Source: CAZGMC01 sp964526565
Lineage (GTDB): Bacteria; Pseudomonadota; Alphaproteobacteria; DSM-16000; Inquilinaceae
DNA length: 64,000 nt
Assembly: GCA_964526565.1 (NCBI GenBank)
Contig: CAZGMC010000006.1
Coordinates: 14,052 to 78,051 of the forward strand
Direction of reading: 5' to 3'
The position numbers were made by a program, and so were the translations under genes. A model generated the notes under the pieces. It searched no databases and was not told the DNA's origin. It worked only from the letters and a program-made list of their open reading frames with translations. Positions 23,433 through 32,501 of this stretch are shown here, one piece after another; position 1 is the stretch's first letter; every line of letters begins with the position of its first letter.

Positions 23433-25280
23433 CTACTCTCCGGCCAAGGCGCGGCGCATGGGTTCGGCGGGCAGGTTGAACTGCAGGGCGGCCAGCCGCG
23501 CATAGAGGCCGCCCTGGCGGATCAGCTCGCCATGGGTGCCGACGGCGACCAGCCGCCCCTCGTCGAGCACGGCGATGCGGCTGATGTTCTGCACCGTTGC
23601 CAGGCGGTGGGCGATGACGATCGTCGTGCGGCCCTGCATGACCTCGGCCAGAGCCAGCTGCACGATGCGCTCGCTCTCGGCGTCGAGCGCGCTGGTCGCC
23701 TCGTCGAGCAGCAGCACGGCCGGGTCGCGCAGGATGGCGCGGGCCAGCGCCACGCGCTGCTTCTGCCCGCCCGACAGGCGCACGCCGCGCTCGCCCAGAT
23801 AGGTGTCGAAGCCGTCCGGCAGCGCCTCGATGAACTCCAGTGCGTGGGCGGCCTCGGCGGCGCGGCGCACGGCGCCGAGGTCGGCGTCGGGCCGGCCATA
23901 GCGGATGTTGTCCAGGGCGCTGGCCGAGAAGATCACCGGGTCCTGCGGCACCAGGCCGATGCGCGCCCGCACCGCCGCCGGATCGGCCCGGCGGATGTCG
24001 ACGCCATCGAGGCGCACCGCACCTGCCTGCGGATCGTAGAAGCGCAGCAGCAGCTGGAACACGGTGCTCTTGCCGGCCCCGGACGGTCCGACCAGCGCCA
24101 GCGACCGGCCCGGCTCGACGGTCAGCGAGAAGCCGTCCAGCGCCGCCTCGTTGGGCCGCGACGGGTAGCGGAACGTCACCTTGTCGAAGGCGATGGCGCC
24201 CCGCGCCGGCACCGGCAGCACCACGGGATGCGCCGGCACGGTGATCTCCGGTTCGGTGTCAAGCAGGTCGAACAGGCGCTCGGCGGCGCCGGCGGCGCGC
24301 TGCAGGTCGCTCATCACCTCGCTCATGGCGCCGACCGCGCCGGCCGCCAGCACGGCATAGAACACGAACGCGGACAGCTCGCCGCCGCTGATGCGCCCGG
24401 CCAGCACGTCGTGCCCGCCGATCCACAGAATCACGCCGACCGCACCGAACACCATCAGGATGACCAGGGCCGTCAGCACCGAGCGGGCGCGGATGCGCTC
24501 CACGGCGGTGGCAAAGGCCGCCTCCACCCGCCCGGCGAAGCGCCCTTCCTCCAGCGCCTCGTGGCCGTGGGCCTGGACGGTGCGGATGCCGTACAGGGTC
24601 TCGTCGACATAGGCGCCGACGTCGGCGACACGGTCCTGGGCCGCGCGGCTCAGGCGGCGCACGCGGCGGCCGATGGTGATGATGGTGACCAGCACCACCG
24701 GCGCCACCAGCAGCACCAGCCCGGTCAGCTTGGCGCTGGTCACCAGCAGCATGACCGTGGCACCGATGAACGTCAGGAAGTTGCGCAGGAAGATCGACGC
24801 CGACGTGCCGACGACGATCTGCAGCACCGTGGTGTCGGCGGTCAGGCGCGAGATGATCTCGGCCGTCTTGTTCGTCTCGTAGAAGCCGACATGGAGCCGG
24901 ATGACGTGGCCGTACACCGCGCGGCGCAGGTCGGCGATGACCCGCTCGCCAATCCACGACACCAGATAGAAGCGCACGAAGCTGGCCGTCGCCAGCAGCG
25001 CCACAACGCCGAGCAGGACCAGCAGCGCCTGGTCGAGCAGTGCCGCATTGCCCTGGGAAAAGCCACGGTCGACCAGCAGCTGCAGCCCCTTGCCCAGGCC
25101 GACGATGGTGAACGCGGCGAGGGTCAGCGCCGCCGCCGCTCCGGCCAGGGGCCACCGGTAGGAGCGCACGAACGGCAGCAGCCGCCGCAGCGGACGCAGG
25201 TTGCCGACCGCCGCGCGGCCGCGCTTGGCGCGCGCCTGGGCATCGGTCTCGACATAGTTGGGTTCACGGAACAACGGCAA
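23433..25280 (-). CDS. ABC exporter with fused membrane and ATPase domains (MsbA/HlyB-like)
   Basis: About 615 aa. The N-terminal half has six membrane helices (for example WPLAGAAAALTLAAFTIVGL, ALLVLLGVVALLATASFVRF, LTALVILMVFGAVGVILWIG). The C-terminal nucleotide-binding domain has Walker A GPSGAGKST, signature LSGGQKQRVALARA, Walker B VLLLDEATSALD and H-loop IVIAHRLA. It would work as a homodimer exporting lipid or drug-like substrates. The start is uncertain: no ATG fits, and TTG at 25280 (reading PLFREPNYVETDAQ after the start) is taken; TTG 25274 or GTG 25337 are alternatives. Confidence 0.9.
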   Translation of the reverse strand: MPLFREPNYVETDAQARAKRGRAAVGNLRPLRRLLPFVRSYRWPLAGAAAALTLAAFTIVGLGKGLQLLVDRGFSQGNAALLDQALLVLLGVVALLATASFVRFYLVSWIGERVIADLRRAVYGHVIRLHVGFYETNKTAEIISRLTADTTVLQIVVGTSASIFLRNFLTFIGATVMLLVTSAKLTGLVLLVAPVVLVTIITIGRRVRRLSRAAQDRVADVGAYVDETLYGIRTVQAHGHEALEEGRFAGRVEAAFATAVERIRARSVLTALVILMVFGAVGVILWIGGHDVLAGRISGGELSAFVFYAVLAAGAVGAMSEVMSDLQRAAGAAERLFDLLDTEPEITVPAHPVVLPVPARGAIAFDKVTFRYPSRPNEAALDGFSLTVEPGRSLALVGPSGAGKSTVFQLLLRFYDPQAGAVRLDGVDIRRADPAAVRARIGLVPQDPVIFSASALDNIRYGRPDADLGAVRRAAEAAHALEFIEALPDGFDTYLGERGVRLSGGQKQRVALARAILRDPAVLLLDEATSALDAESERIVQLALAEVMQGRTTIVIAHRLATVQNISRIAVLDEGRLVAVGTHGELIRQGGLYARLAALQFNLPAEPMRRALAGE

Positions 25281-25471
25281 TCGCCCGGTCGCTGGCGTGG
25301 AGTCGGCGCGCAGGAGCCGCCGGCAGGAACATGTCACCCTGACAGCGTTCAGGGATATAGCAGCCGGCCAATACCCCAACAACCCGGTGCGGCATGATCG
25401 CCCGGCGGCCGGCCACCGACCGGCCGCCCCGCCGGACGCCGGCGGCCGGCAGCCGGCGGTGAGGACCGTCG

Positions 25472-26500
25472 TCAGTTCACCAGCACGTTCGAGACCTCGC
25501 GCAACTGGGTGCGGGCGCGCAGCAGGTAGAAGCCCTGGGCGGCCAGATGGCTTGGCAGCATCTGGCTGTCCGGCGCGCCGCTGATGACGATCCAGGGCTG
25601 CAGCACGGCCGCCGTGCGCAGGCTGTCGAGCATCTGCGCCCACACCATCTCCAGCCCATTGGCGGCGATCACGTCGTTGAAGTCCCGGCCCAGCGCCTCC
25701 AGGATCATGGAGTAGCCGTACAGCCGGCCCTTGGTGGCATAGAAGATGTCGTCGGCGGTGCGGTCGATGAGCCAGCCGCCCTGCCCGTCCAGATGCTCGG
25801 CGATCAGGGCCGAGGACGAACCCAGGTCGGCAGCGATGCGGTTGATCGTGTTGAGCAGGTTGTCGGCCCGCCGCTCGAACACCGCCTCGCCGCGGGCCAG
25901 GCGTTCGTTGTAGTCGCGCAGGGCCCGGGCGGCGGCGCGGTACTGCGATTCCGCCGAGGCGACCGGGGCCCACGACGTCTGGAAGTCGATGATCCAGCGG
26001 TCGCCGGGATAGCGCAGCAGGCCGGCGGCGCGGTCCAGGTCGCGATCGACCTGGGAGGAGCCGCGGGCACGGCCGACCTGGTCGCTCATCTCGGCGACGA
26101 AGCGGCTCAGCGCATAGATGATGCCCTGCTGGAAGTTCGGCATGTTGTCGAGCAGCGCGCCGGGCAGGAAGAACGGATCGTTGGCGCGCCAGCCGTTGTC
26201 GTCCACCTCGCGCTCGATCAGGGCAATGGCCATGTTGACGGCGCGGCTGCCGTCGGCGATCGGCGCCGGCGGCTCGAACGTCACGTCGTCGTCGATGTGG
26301 TGCAGCCAGATCGCACCGACCAGGTAGTACAGCACGATCAGCGGCAGCACGAAGAACAGGATGCCGAGACCGATGCGGCGCCAGCGTCCGCGTGCCGAGC
26401 GCATGCGCCGCCACGGCGCCCCCAGGCGCTCGCGCCACGTCCGGCGCTCGGGGCCGAGGTCGAGGAGCTCATCGTCCAGCGTGTCGTCTCGGTGGGTCAT
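25472..26500 (-). CDS. DUF2333 family membrane protein
   Basis: 342 aa. A cytoplasmic basic N-terminus is followed by one membrane helix (LGILFFVLPLIVLYYLVGAI, about 48-67) and a large periplasmic domain with the DUF2333 hallmarks: RAVNMAIALIEREVDDNGW, NDPFFLPGALLDNMPNFQQG and DQVGRARGSSQVDRDLDRAA. Function unknown; the family is found in alpha- and gammaproteobacteria. ATG at 26500. Confidence 0.88.
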   Translation of the reverse strand: MTHRDDTLDDELLDLGPERRTWRERLGAPWRRMRSARGRWRRIGLGILFFVLPLIVLYYLVGAIWLHHIDDDVTFEPPAPIADGSRAVNMAIALIEREVDDNGWRANDPFFLPGALLDNMPNFQQGIIYALSRFVAEMSDQVGRARGSSQVDRDLDRAAGLLRYPGDRWIIDFQTSWAPVASAESQYRAAARALRDYNERLARGEAVFERRADNLLNTINRIAADLGSSSALIAEHLDGQGGWLIDRTADDIFYATKGRLYGYSMILEALGRDFNDVIAANGLEMVWAQMLDSLRTAAVLQPWIVISGAPDSQMLPSHLAAQGFYLLRARTQLREVSNVLVN

Positions 26501-27219
26501 GGCAGGCGACGCAAGTTTGGTTTGCAGACCGCTACCCATGTCGCCTGCGGCATGCCGCGTCAAGTGCGATGCCAGAGAAGCGGCCGGGCCTTGACAGGCC
26601 TGGGCACGGCGCGACCCTGGCCGCCGGTCGGGACCGGCACCTGCGGCGAAGGCCGATGGAATTTCACGTCGGTCAGGAGAAAGGGCCGCTGGCATAAAAT
26701 AATCCTGGGTATTCTTCATGATAATATCCGCCGGCCAGACCGTCATTGCGAAGAAAATTGGCGATCAAGAGGTGCCGCAAGCGCGAGCGGTGACTTGCTG
26801 AATTGGTGGCGCCGGGCCTGGATCGCCACGCTTCGCTCGCGATGACACGCAGGATACTGTCAATAGGAGTGATTATGTCCTCAGTATTTGTGAATTTTAC
26901 CTATACCGGGAGCATTTTTATTCAATCGGGCAGGCGGCTGCCGGCCGCGGCGGGCGCCATGCCTGACTGCAAGGCACGGTCGGACACAGGTCAGCCGCTT
27001 GGCCCGTTGGTATCATGTGCTTTATCCATTGGGCAATGGCGGGAACGGGAACAAGCTGCTTCCAGGTGAGGGTTTTGTTGATCGGCAGTCTTGTGTCCCG
27101 AGCATGGCACATAGTCCAAAGTACGAGGGACGCCTCTGCAGCCATCCATTGAACAGGCCGCTGTCGCGCTCATATTATATGGCAGTCTTGTTACGCCGAT
27201 CGAACGGGAGGATGCGACC
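26501..27219. other. Gene-free region with dispersed repeat
   Basis: 719 bases without a convincing gene. The centre (26741-27014) is a dispersed repeat described separately. The flanks are relatively AT-rich (for example 26695-26735 and 26860-26925) and carry no RNA gene I can recognise. Confidence 0.5.
26741..27014 (-). repeat. 274-bp dispersed element, copy A
   Basis: Read on the minus strand it begins GATACCAACGGGCCAAGCGG, contains GGCGCCCGCCGC and CAAATACTGAGGACA, and ends with a palindromic block of GTCATCGCGAGCGAAGCGTG type and its complement CACGCTTCGCTCGCGATGAC. The same blocks occur in the same order and total length at 44147-44420 on the plus strand. No open frame in it looks coding; it resembles a REP/BIME-like or MITE-like repeat. 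Confidence 0.7.
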
Positions 27220-27462
27220 ATGGCGACGAAGCTTTATGTCTACGCGACCCACGCCTACCGCGAGGCCGTCGCCATGCGCCACCACGCCCGCATCCGCGCC
27301 AAGCTGTCGGAAACGCTCGACACGTACGGCGAGGTGGCCAAGTACGTGTTCCGCGTCGACGCGCCGCCGTTCCACAAGCTCGTCACCGACCCGGTCGAGC
27401 TCTATCGCCTGCGCCGCCAGCACCCGGACGCCACGGTTCGGGTCATTCCGGTGGAGGATTAG
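27220..27462 (+). CDS. Small hypothetical protein, 80 aa
   Basis: Start ATG at 27220 is preceded by GGGAGG, a good site. The protein is basic and soluble: ATKLYVYATHAYREAVAMRH, a helix, then YVFRVDAPPFHKLV and VRVIPVED. No known motif; codon use is like the neighbours, so I take it as a real gene of unknown role. Confidence 0.65.
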   Translation: MATKLYVYATHAYREAVAMRHHARIRAKLSETLDTYGEVAKYVFRVDAPPFHKLVTDPVELYRLRRQHPDATVRVIPVED

Positions 27463-27532
27463 CGCGGTATACAGCGCGTCACGCCACCCGATGCCCGGCT
27501 GCAGCATCGCCGGCCGCCGAACCGCATCTGCG

Positions 27533-27594
27533 CCCCTTGGGCCTGCTGCGGGCAGGGGTGCGGCCCCTTGGGCCTGCTGCGGCCAGGGGTGCGG
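27533..27594. repeat. 31-bp tandem repeat, two copies
   Basis: Two adjacent 31-bp units beginning CCCCTTGGGCCTGCTGCG differ at one base. They lie between two plus-strand genes and contain partly self-complementary CCCCTTGGG blocks. Confidence 0.8.
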
Positions 27595-27758
27595 CGCTCT
27601 GTGCCCCGCCAGGGCGTTGAAAACCACTGGTTCGTTGGCACCTTAAGGGTATCCGGGCGTTGATCCGGGGCTGCCGCACCCCAGACGCGCGACGCGGCGT
27701 CCGCGGCATTGCCGCTCACGGCCCGCCACGGACCCGGCCCTTCAAGGGAAAGGGGCGC

Positions 27759-29132
27759 ATGCGCAGTCTCGTCTTCCTGTTGGCCCTGATCGCCGGACTG
27801 ATCGGCCACGCCGGTCTGCGCGCCGATACCGAGCGGCAGGCCGTGCTGCTCGACATCGACGGTCCGATCGGCCCGGCCACCAGCGACTACGTCGCGCGCG
27901 GCCTCGCCTATGCGCAGGAACAGAACGCCGAGCTGGTCATCCTGCGCATGGACACGCCCGGCGGGCTCGACACCTCCATGCGGGCCATCATCTCCGACAT
28001 CCTGGCCTCGCCCGTGCCGGTGGCAAGCTTTGTCGCACCCAGCGGCGCCCGCGCCGCCAGCGCCGGCACATACATACTCTATGCCAGCCACGTCGCGGCC
28101 ATGGCGCCCGGCACCAATCTGGGTGCAGCCACGCCCGTGCAGCTCGGCGGCGGGGGTGGCGGCGCGCCGGCCGATGGCGACGAGGGCGGCGAGGAGGACG
28201 GCGACGGCGGCCGACCGACCATCGAGGACAAGGCCATCAACGACGCCGTCGCCTACATCCGCGGCCTGGCCGAGCTGCGCGGCCGCAATGCCGAATGGGC
28301 GGAACAGGCCGTGCGCGAGGCGGCCAGCCTGCCCGCCCACGAGGCGCTGGCCAAGACCGTCATCGACCTGATGGCCGACGACGTCGCCACCCTGCTCGCC
28401 CGCATCGACGGCCGCACCGTCGAGGCCGCCGGCGGCGACGTCAAGCTGGAGACGGCCGGCCTGACGGTCGTCGAGCGGCAGCCCGACTGGCGCACCGAGC
28501 TGCTGTCGATCATCACCAACCCGAACGTCGCCTACATCCTGATGCTGATCGGCATCTACGGCATCATCTTCGAGTTCTACAGCCCCGGCCTGGTCTTCCC
28601 CGGTGTCATCGGCGCCATCAGCCTGCTGCTGGCGCTCTATGCCCTGCACGTGCTGCCGGTGAACTACACCGGGCTGGCGCTGATCCTGCTGGGCATCGCG
28701 CTGATGGTGGGCGAGGCCTTCACGCCCAGCATCGGCGCGGTCGGCATCGGCGGCGTCGCCGCCTTCGTCCTCGGCTCGGTGCTGCTGATGGACACCGACG
28801 TGCCCGGCTACGAGGTGTCGTGGGCAGTGATCACGCCGGTGGCGCTGGCCGCCGCCGCCTCGTTCCTGGCCATCGCCATGATGGCCATGCGCTCGCGCCA
28901 CCGCCCGGTCGTCAGCGGACCCGAGGAGATGATCGGCAGTCCGGGCGAGGTGCTCGACTGGAGCGACGGCCACGGCCACGTCCGCGTCCACGGTGAGGCG
29001 TGGCGGGCGCACGCCGCCGCGGCGCTGCGCACCGGTCAGGCGGTCCGCGTGCGCCGCCGCGACGGCCTGGTCCTGGAGGTCGAGCCCGCCGCAATCCCCA
29101 CAGCCCGTCAGGAGGCCCGGCATGGTCGCTGA
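27759..29132 (+). CDS. nfeD: NfeD-type membrane serine protease (long NfeD, ClpP-like domain)
   Basis: 457 aa. A signal peptide or anchor (MRSLVFLLALIAGLIGHAGL) is followed by a ClpP-class protease domain (about 25-225) with VILRMDTPGGLDTSMR and the nucleophile region SGARAASAGTYI (Ser about 101) and a Lys in IEDKAINDAVAYI. An acidic glycine-rich insert (about 130-152) interrupts it. Four to five membrane helices (about 255-385) and a C-terminal OB-fold NfeD domain (GSPGEVLDWSDGHGHVRVHG) follow. These proteases cleave the C-terminus of the partner stomatin/slipin, which is the next gene. ATG at 27759 has AAAGGGG upstream; an 11-bp overlap with the slipin gene shows coupling. Confidence 0.95.
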   Translation: MRSLVFLLALIAGLIGHAGLRADTERQAVLLDIDGPIGPATSDYVARGLAYAQEQNAELVILRMDTPGGLDTSMRAIISDILASPVPVASFVAPSGARAASAGTYILYASHVAAMAPGTNLGAATPVQLGGGGGGAPADGDEGGEEDGDGGRPTIEDKAINDAVAYIRGLAELRGRNAEWAEQAVREAASLPAHEALAKTVIDLMADDVATLLARIDGRTVEAAGGDVKLETAGLTVVERQPDWRTELLSIITNPNVAYILMLIGIYGIIFEFYSPGLVFPGVIGAISLLLALYALHVLPVNYTGLALILLGIALMVGEAFTPSIGAVGIGGVAAFVLGSVLLMDTDVPGYEVSWAVITPVALAAAASFLAIAMMAMRSRHRPVVSGPEEMIGSPGEVLDWSDGHGHVRVHGEAWRAHAAAALRTGQAVRVRRRDGLVLEVEPAAIPTARQEARHGR

Positions 29133-29907
29133 CTACATCTGGGTGATCATCGCCCTCATCCCCGTCGTCATCCTGCTCTATGCCCTGCGCATCATGCGCG
29201 AGTACGAGCGGGCGGTCGTGTTCCAGCTCGGCCGGTTCTGGAAGGTCAAGGGGCCGGGGCTGATCCTGATCATCCCCGTGATCCAGGCCATGGTCAGGAT
29301 CGACCTGCGCATCCGCGTCCTCGACGTGCCGGCGCAGGACATCATCTCGCGCGACAACGTCTCGGCACGGGTCAACGCCGTCGTCTATTTCCGGGTGCTC
29401 GATGCCGAGCGGGCGGTCATCCAGGTCGAGGACTTCATGGGCGCCACCAGCCAGCTCGCCCAGACCACACTGCGTTCGGTGCTGGGCCAGCACGACCTTG
29501 ACGAGATGCTTGCGGAGCGCGACAAGCTGAACGCCGACATCCAGCGCATCCTGGACGAACAGACCGACGCCTGGGGCATCAAGGTCTCCAACGTCGAGAT
29601 CAAGCACGTGGACATCAACGAGAGCATGGTCCGAGCCATCGCCCGCCAGGCCGAGGCCGAGCGCCTGCGCCGCGCCAAGATCATCGACGCCGAGGGCGAA
29701 CTGCAGGCGGCCGAGCGGTTCTTCAAGGCCGGCGAGATCCTGTCGCAGCGGTCCGAGGCCGTGCAGCTGCGCTATCTGACGACGCTGCAGAACATCGCCG
29801 GCGAGCGCAACTCGACCATCATATTCCCGTTCCCCATCGAGCTCGGCAAGCTGCTGACGGGTCTGGCGCCGCACAGCCCCGACGACGACGGGTCGCGCGG
29901 CGGATGA
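29122..29907 (+). CDS. Slipin (stomatin/prohibitin family, SPFH domain)
   Basis: 261 aa. One N-terminal membrane helix (IWVIIALIPVVILLYALRI) is followed by the SPFH/Band 7 domain (YERAVVFQLGRFWKVKGPGL ... RVLDVPAQDIISRDNVSARV) and a coiled-coil-prone helix with AEAERLRRAKIIDAEGELQA. It forms large membrane oligomers together with NfeD. ATG at 29122 has AGGAGG upstream and lies inside the nfeD 3' end. Confidence 0.95.
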   Translation: MVADYIWVIIALIPVVILLYALRIMREYERAVVFQLGRFWKVKGPGLILIIPVIQAMVRIDLRIRVLDVPAQDIISRDNVSARVNAVVYFRVLDAERAVIQVEDFMGATSQLAQTTLRSVLGQHDLDEMLAERDKLNADIQRILDEQTDAWGIKVSNVEIKHVDINESMVRAIARQAEAERLRRAKIIDAEGELQAAERFFKAGEILSQRSEAVQLRYLTTLQNIAGERNSTIIFPFPIELGKLLTGLAPHSPDDDGSRGG

Positions 29908-30563
29908 CGCTTCGCCCCCCCAGGTTCGTGCGCCCCGCGGCGGCGCTGGTGGCGCTGGGTATCGCCGCAGCCTGTGCCGCCGATCGGTCCGGTGTCACCG
30001 CAGAGGCGCCGGCACGGGCGCCGGCACCGGGCGCAATGCCGGTCGCCGACGCCATGTACACGGCGATCGTCTACGTCGACGAGCAGCGCACCATTGGCTG
30101 CGGCATGCACTTCTCGGCACAGTCGCAGGGCTTCGTCCAGGTCGAGGGTTCGGTCAACGCGTTCTACGACACGGGCCAGGCGCCCACGGCAATGCTCGCC
30201 CTGACCGTGTTTGCGGCAGTCGACGGCATCGGTGGGCCGGTACCCATCGTCTCGGCCTGGCTGGTCACCGGCACCTACGGGCCGACCCGCGATTTCCGGC
30301 GCCTGACCCATGACGACGTGCCGACCTATCTGGCCGTCAACACCACCCGCCTCGACGCCCTGTTCCTGCCGGCCGAGCTGGTGGAGGGCTTCCGGCTGAC
30401 CTTCGTCGTGCCGGACGCCGCCGAGGCCACCCGCATCGACATGCCGCCGCTCGCCGCTCCCGAGCCCTACTTGACGGTCGACGCCTGTCTGCGCGAGGTG
30501 TTGGCGCGCCTCGACGCCGACCTCATGGCGCCGCCCCCGACGCCTGACCATCCCGACTCCTGA
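29904..30563 (+). CDS. Putative lipoprotein
   Basis: 219 aa, ATG overlapping the slipin stop (ATGA). The N-terminus has a lipoprotein signal (PAAALVALGIAAAC, lipid-carrying Cys about residue 24). The mature part has VYVDEQRTIGCGMHFSAQSQ and a beta-rich body but no family I recognise. Translational coupling suggests work with the NfeD-slipin pair at the membrane; function unknown. Confidence 0.75.
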   Translation: MTLRPPRFVRPAAALVALGIAAACAADRSGVTAEAPARAPAPGAMPVADAMYTAIVYVDEQRTIGCGMHFSAQSQGFVQVEGSVNAFYDTGQAPTAMLALTVFAAVDGIGGPVPIVSAWLVTGTYGPTRDFRRLTHDDVPTYLAVNTTRLDALFLPAELVEGFRLTFVVPDAAEATRIDMPPLAAPEPYLTVDACLREVLARLDADLMAPPPTPDHPDS

Positions 30564-30611
30564 CCATCCCGTTCGCCTCAACCCTGCGCATCCCTTGTGA
30601 CCTGACTGGCC

Positions 30612-32000
30612 ATGCCCAACGACATCGACGACAGCACCCTGTTCGGCCGCATGGCCCGCCACGCCCGCGTCTCGCGGGTCATGGGCGAGCTGGCCGCCCG
30701 CATGGCCGGCGAGCGCTATCTGGGCGTCGGCATCGACCGCACCCGCTATGCCCGCCAGCTGACCGAGGCGCTGGGCGCGCTCAAGGGCCCGCTGATCAAG
30801 GTGGCGCAGCTGCTGGCGACCATGCCGGGCGCAGTGCCGCCGGAGTTCGCCGCCGAGTTCGCCACGCTGCAGTCCAATGCGCCGCCCATGGGCTGGCCGT
30901 TCGTCAAGCGCCGCATGAGTGGCGAGTTGGGGCCGGACTGGCAGCGCCGCTTCAAGCGGTTCGAGCACAAGGCCTCGGGCGCCTCGCTGGGGCAGGTGCA
31001 CCAGGCGGTCGGCCTCGACGACCGGCTGCTGGCCTGCAAGCTGCAGTATCCCGGCATCGAGGCCGCCGCCGAGGGCGACCTTCGCCAGCTGCGCCTGATC
31101 CTGCACGCCTTCGAGCGCTACGACCGCACCATCTCCACCAACGACATCTATGTCGAGCTGCGCGACCGCCTCTACGAGGAGCTGGACTACGCCCGCGAGG
31201 CCCGGCACATGCAGCTCTACGGCGACATGCTGCGCGACGAGCCCGGCGTCAGCGTGCCCGAGGCGGTGCCCGAGCTGTCCACCCGCCGGCTGCTGACCAT
31301 GACCTGGCTGGAGGGCGAGCCGCTGACCGAGGTGGCGGCGCGCGCGCCCGGACGCGGCAACGCACTGTCGGCCGAGCTGTTCCGCATCTGGTACACGCCG
31401 TTCTTCCGCTGCGGCGTGCTCCACGCCGACCCGCACCTGGGCAACTACTCGGTGCGCGCCGACGGCGGGCTGAACCTGGTCGACTATGGCTGTATCCGCG
31501 TCTTCCCGCCGCACCTGGTGCAGGGCGTGATCGACCTGTACCGGGCCATGCTCACCAAGGACGAGGCGCTGGCCCGGCAGGCCTACCACGCCTGGGGCTT
31601 CGGCGACGTCAGCGACGAGGTCGCCCAGATACTCAATGTATGGGCCGGGTTCATCTTCATGCCGGTGCTGGAGGACCGCGAGCGCACCGTGCACAACCCC
31701 GACGACGAGACCTACGGCTTTGCCACCGCGGCGGAGGTGCAGGCGTCGCTGCGCCGCATCGGCGGCATCAAGGTGCCGCGCGCCTTCGTCATGATGGACC
31801 GCGCGGCGATCGCCCTCAGCTCGGTGTTCATCCACCTGCACGCGGTGGTCAACTGGCACCGCCTGTTCGAGGACCTGATCGCCGGCTTCGACCTGCAGCG
31901 CCTGGAGGAGGCGCAGCGCAGCCTGCTGGAGCGCCACGGCATGGTGCTGCCCGAAGAGGCCGGCGCCGAGCCCGCCGCCGGGCCGCCGACGCCGCGGTAG
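30612..32000 (+). CDS. AarF/ABC1/UbiB-type atypical kinase
   Basis: 462 aa. It shows the ABC1 signature KGPLIKVAQLLATMP (a KxGQ variant with Ala), the Ala-rich loop SGASLGQVHQAV, the VAIK-like Lys in LLACKLQYPG, the ExD motif YEELDYAREA, catalytic HADPHLGN and a DFG-like VDYG. UbiB relatives support ubiquinone biosynthesis as ATPases rather than protein kinases; this subgroup's substrate is unknown. No membrane helix is obvious. Confidence 0.92.
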   Translation: MPNDIDDSTLFGRMARHARVSRVMGELAARMAGERYLGVGIDRTRYARQLTEALGALKGPLIKVAQLLATMPGAVPPEFAAEFATLQSNAPPMGWPFVKRRMSGELGPDWQRRFKRFEHKASGASLGQVHQAVGLDDRLLACKLQYPGIEAAAEGDLRQLRLILHAFERYDRTISTNDIYVELRDRLYEELDYAREARHMQLYGDMLRDEPGVSVPEAVPELSTRRLLTMTWLEGEPLTEVAARAPGRGNALSAELFRIWYTPFFRCGVLHADPHLGNYSVRADGGLNLVDYGCIRVFPPHLVQGVIDLYRAMLTKDEALARQAYHAWGFGDVSDEVAQILNVWAGFIFMPVLEDRERTVHNPDDETYGFATAAEVQASLRRIGGIKVPRAFVMMDRAAIALSSVFIHLHAVVNWHRLFEDLIAGFDLQRLEEAQRSLLERHGMVLPEEAGAEPAAGPPTPR

Positions 32001-32036
32001 CCGCAGGTAGCCGCAGGTAGCCGCAGGTAGCCGCAG
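31991..32036. repeat. 10-bp tandem repeat at the end of the aarF-like gene
   Basis: Units of CCGCAGGTAG, three exact and two partial, begin at the stop codon and run into CCGCAGTCCGG. The stop itself (TAG) is part of the first unit. Confidence 0.8.
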
Positions 32037-32078
32037 TCCGGCTACCCGCGGCGCCGGCCGGCCACGGCCCTCACCGCC

Positions 32079-32288
32079 TCAGCGGGGGTCGGCCGTCTCC
32101 TCTTCGACCGCCGGTTCGGCCGCGCTGTCCGCGGCCATCATGCGCTCGTCAACGTCGAGAGTGCAGCGGATGCCCAGCACCCGCAGCTCCTGAAGCAGGC
32201 CGCCGGCACCGACGCGGAAGTCGTCTGCATCGTTCTGGCTGTCGAACTTGACCACCACCGTGGCCTCGCGAAAGACCTGTCGAGCCAT
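32079..32288 (-). CDS. Small hypothetical protein, 69 aa
   Basis: ATG at 32288 with GAGGAG upstream. Reads REATVVVKFDSQNDADDFRV, then LLQELRVLGIRCTLDVDERM, with an acidic tail (PAVEEETADPR). No known motif; the good ribosome binding site and amphipathic pattern support a real gene. Confidence 0.6.
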   Translation of the reverse strand: MARQVFREATVVVKFDSQNDADDFRVGAGGLLQELRVLGIRCTLDVDERMMAADSAAEPAVEEETADPR

Positions 32289-32501
32289 TCCCGGGATCTC
32301 CTCGTTTCGTTTCTGGTCTTGTACCCGTTACCCATATGTTACATCGAGCGCAGCCGCGGCGCAAACCGTCCGGCGGCCGGACGGCTCGACACTGGACACG
32401 ACTGCCATGCACCGGCAGACTGCGACTTTGGCAGAAGCCTGCAACAGGCGGCGAAGTGCACATCTGGAACGGGCCACTATTTTCTGACGGGAGACGCTGG
32501 T

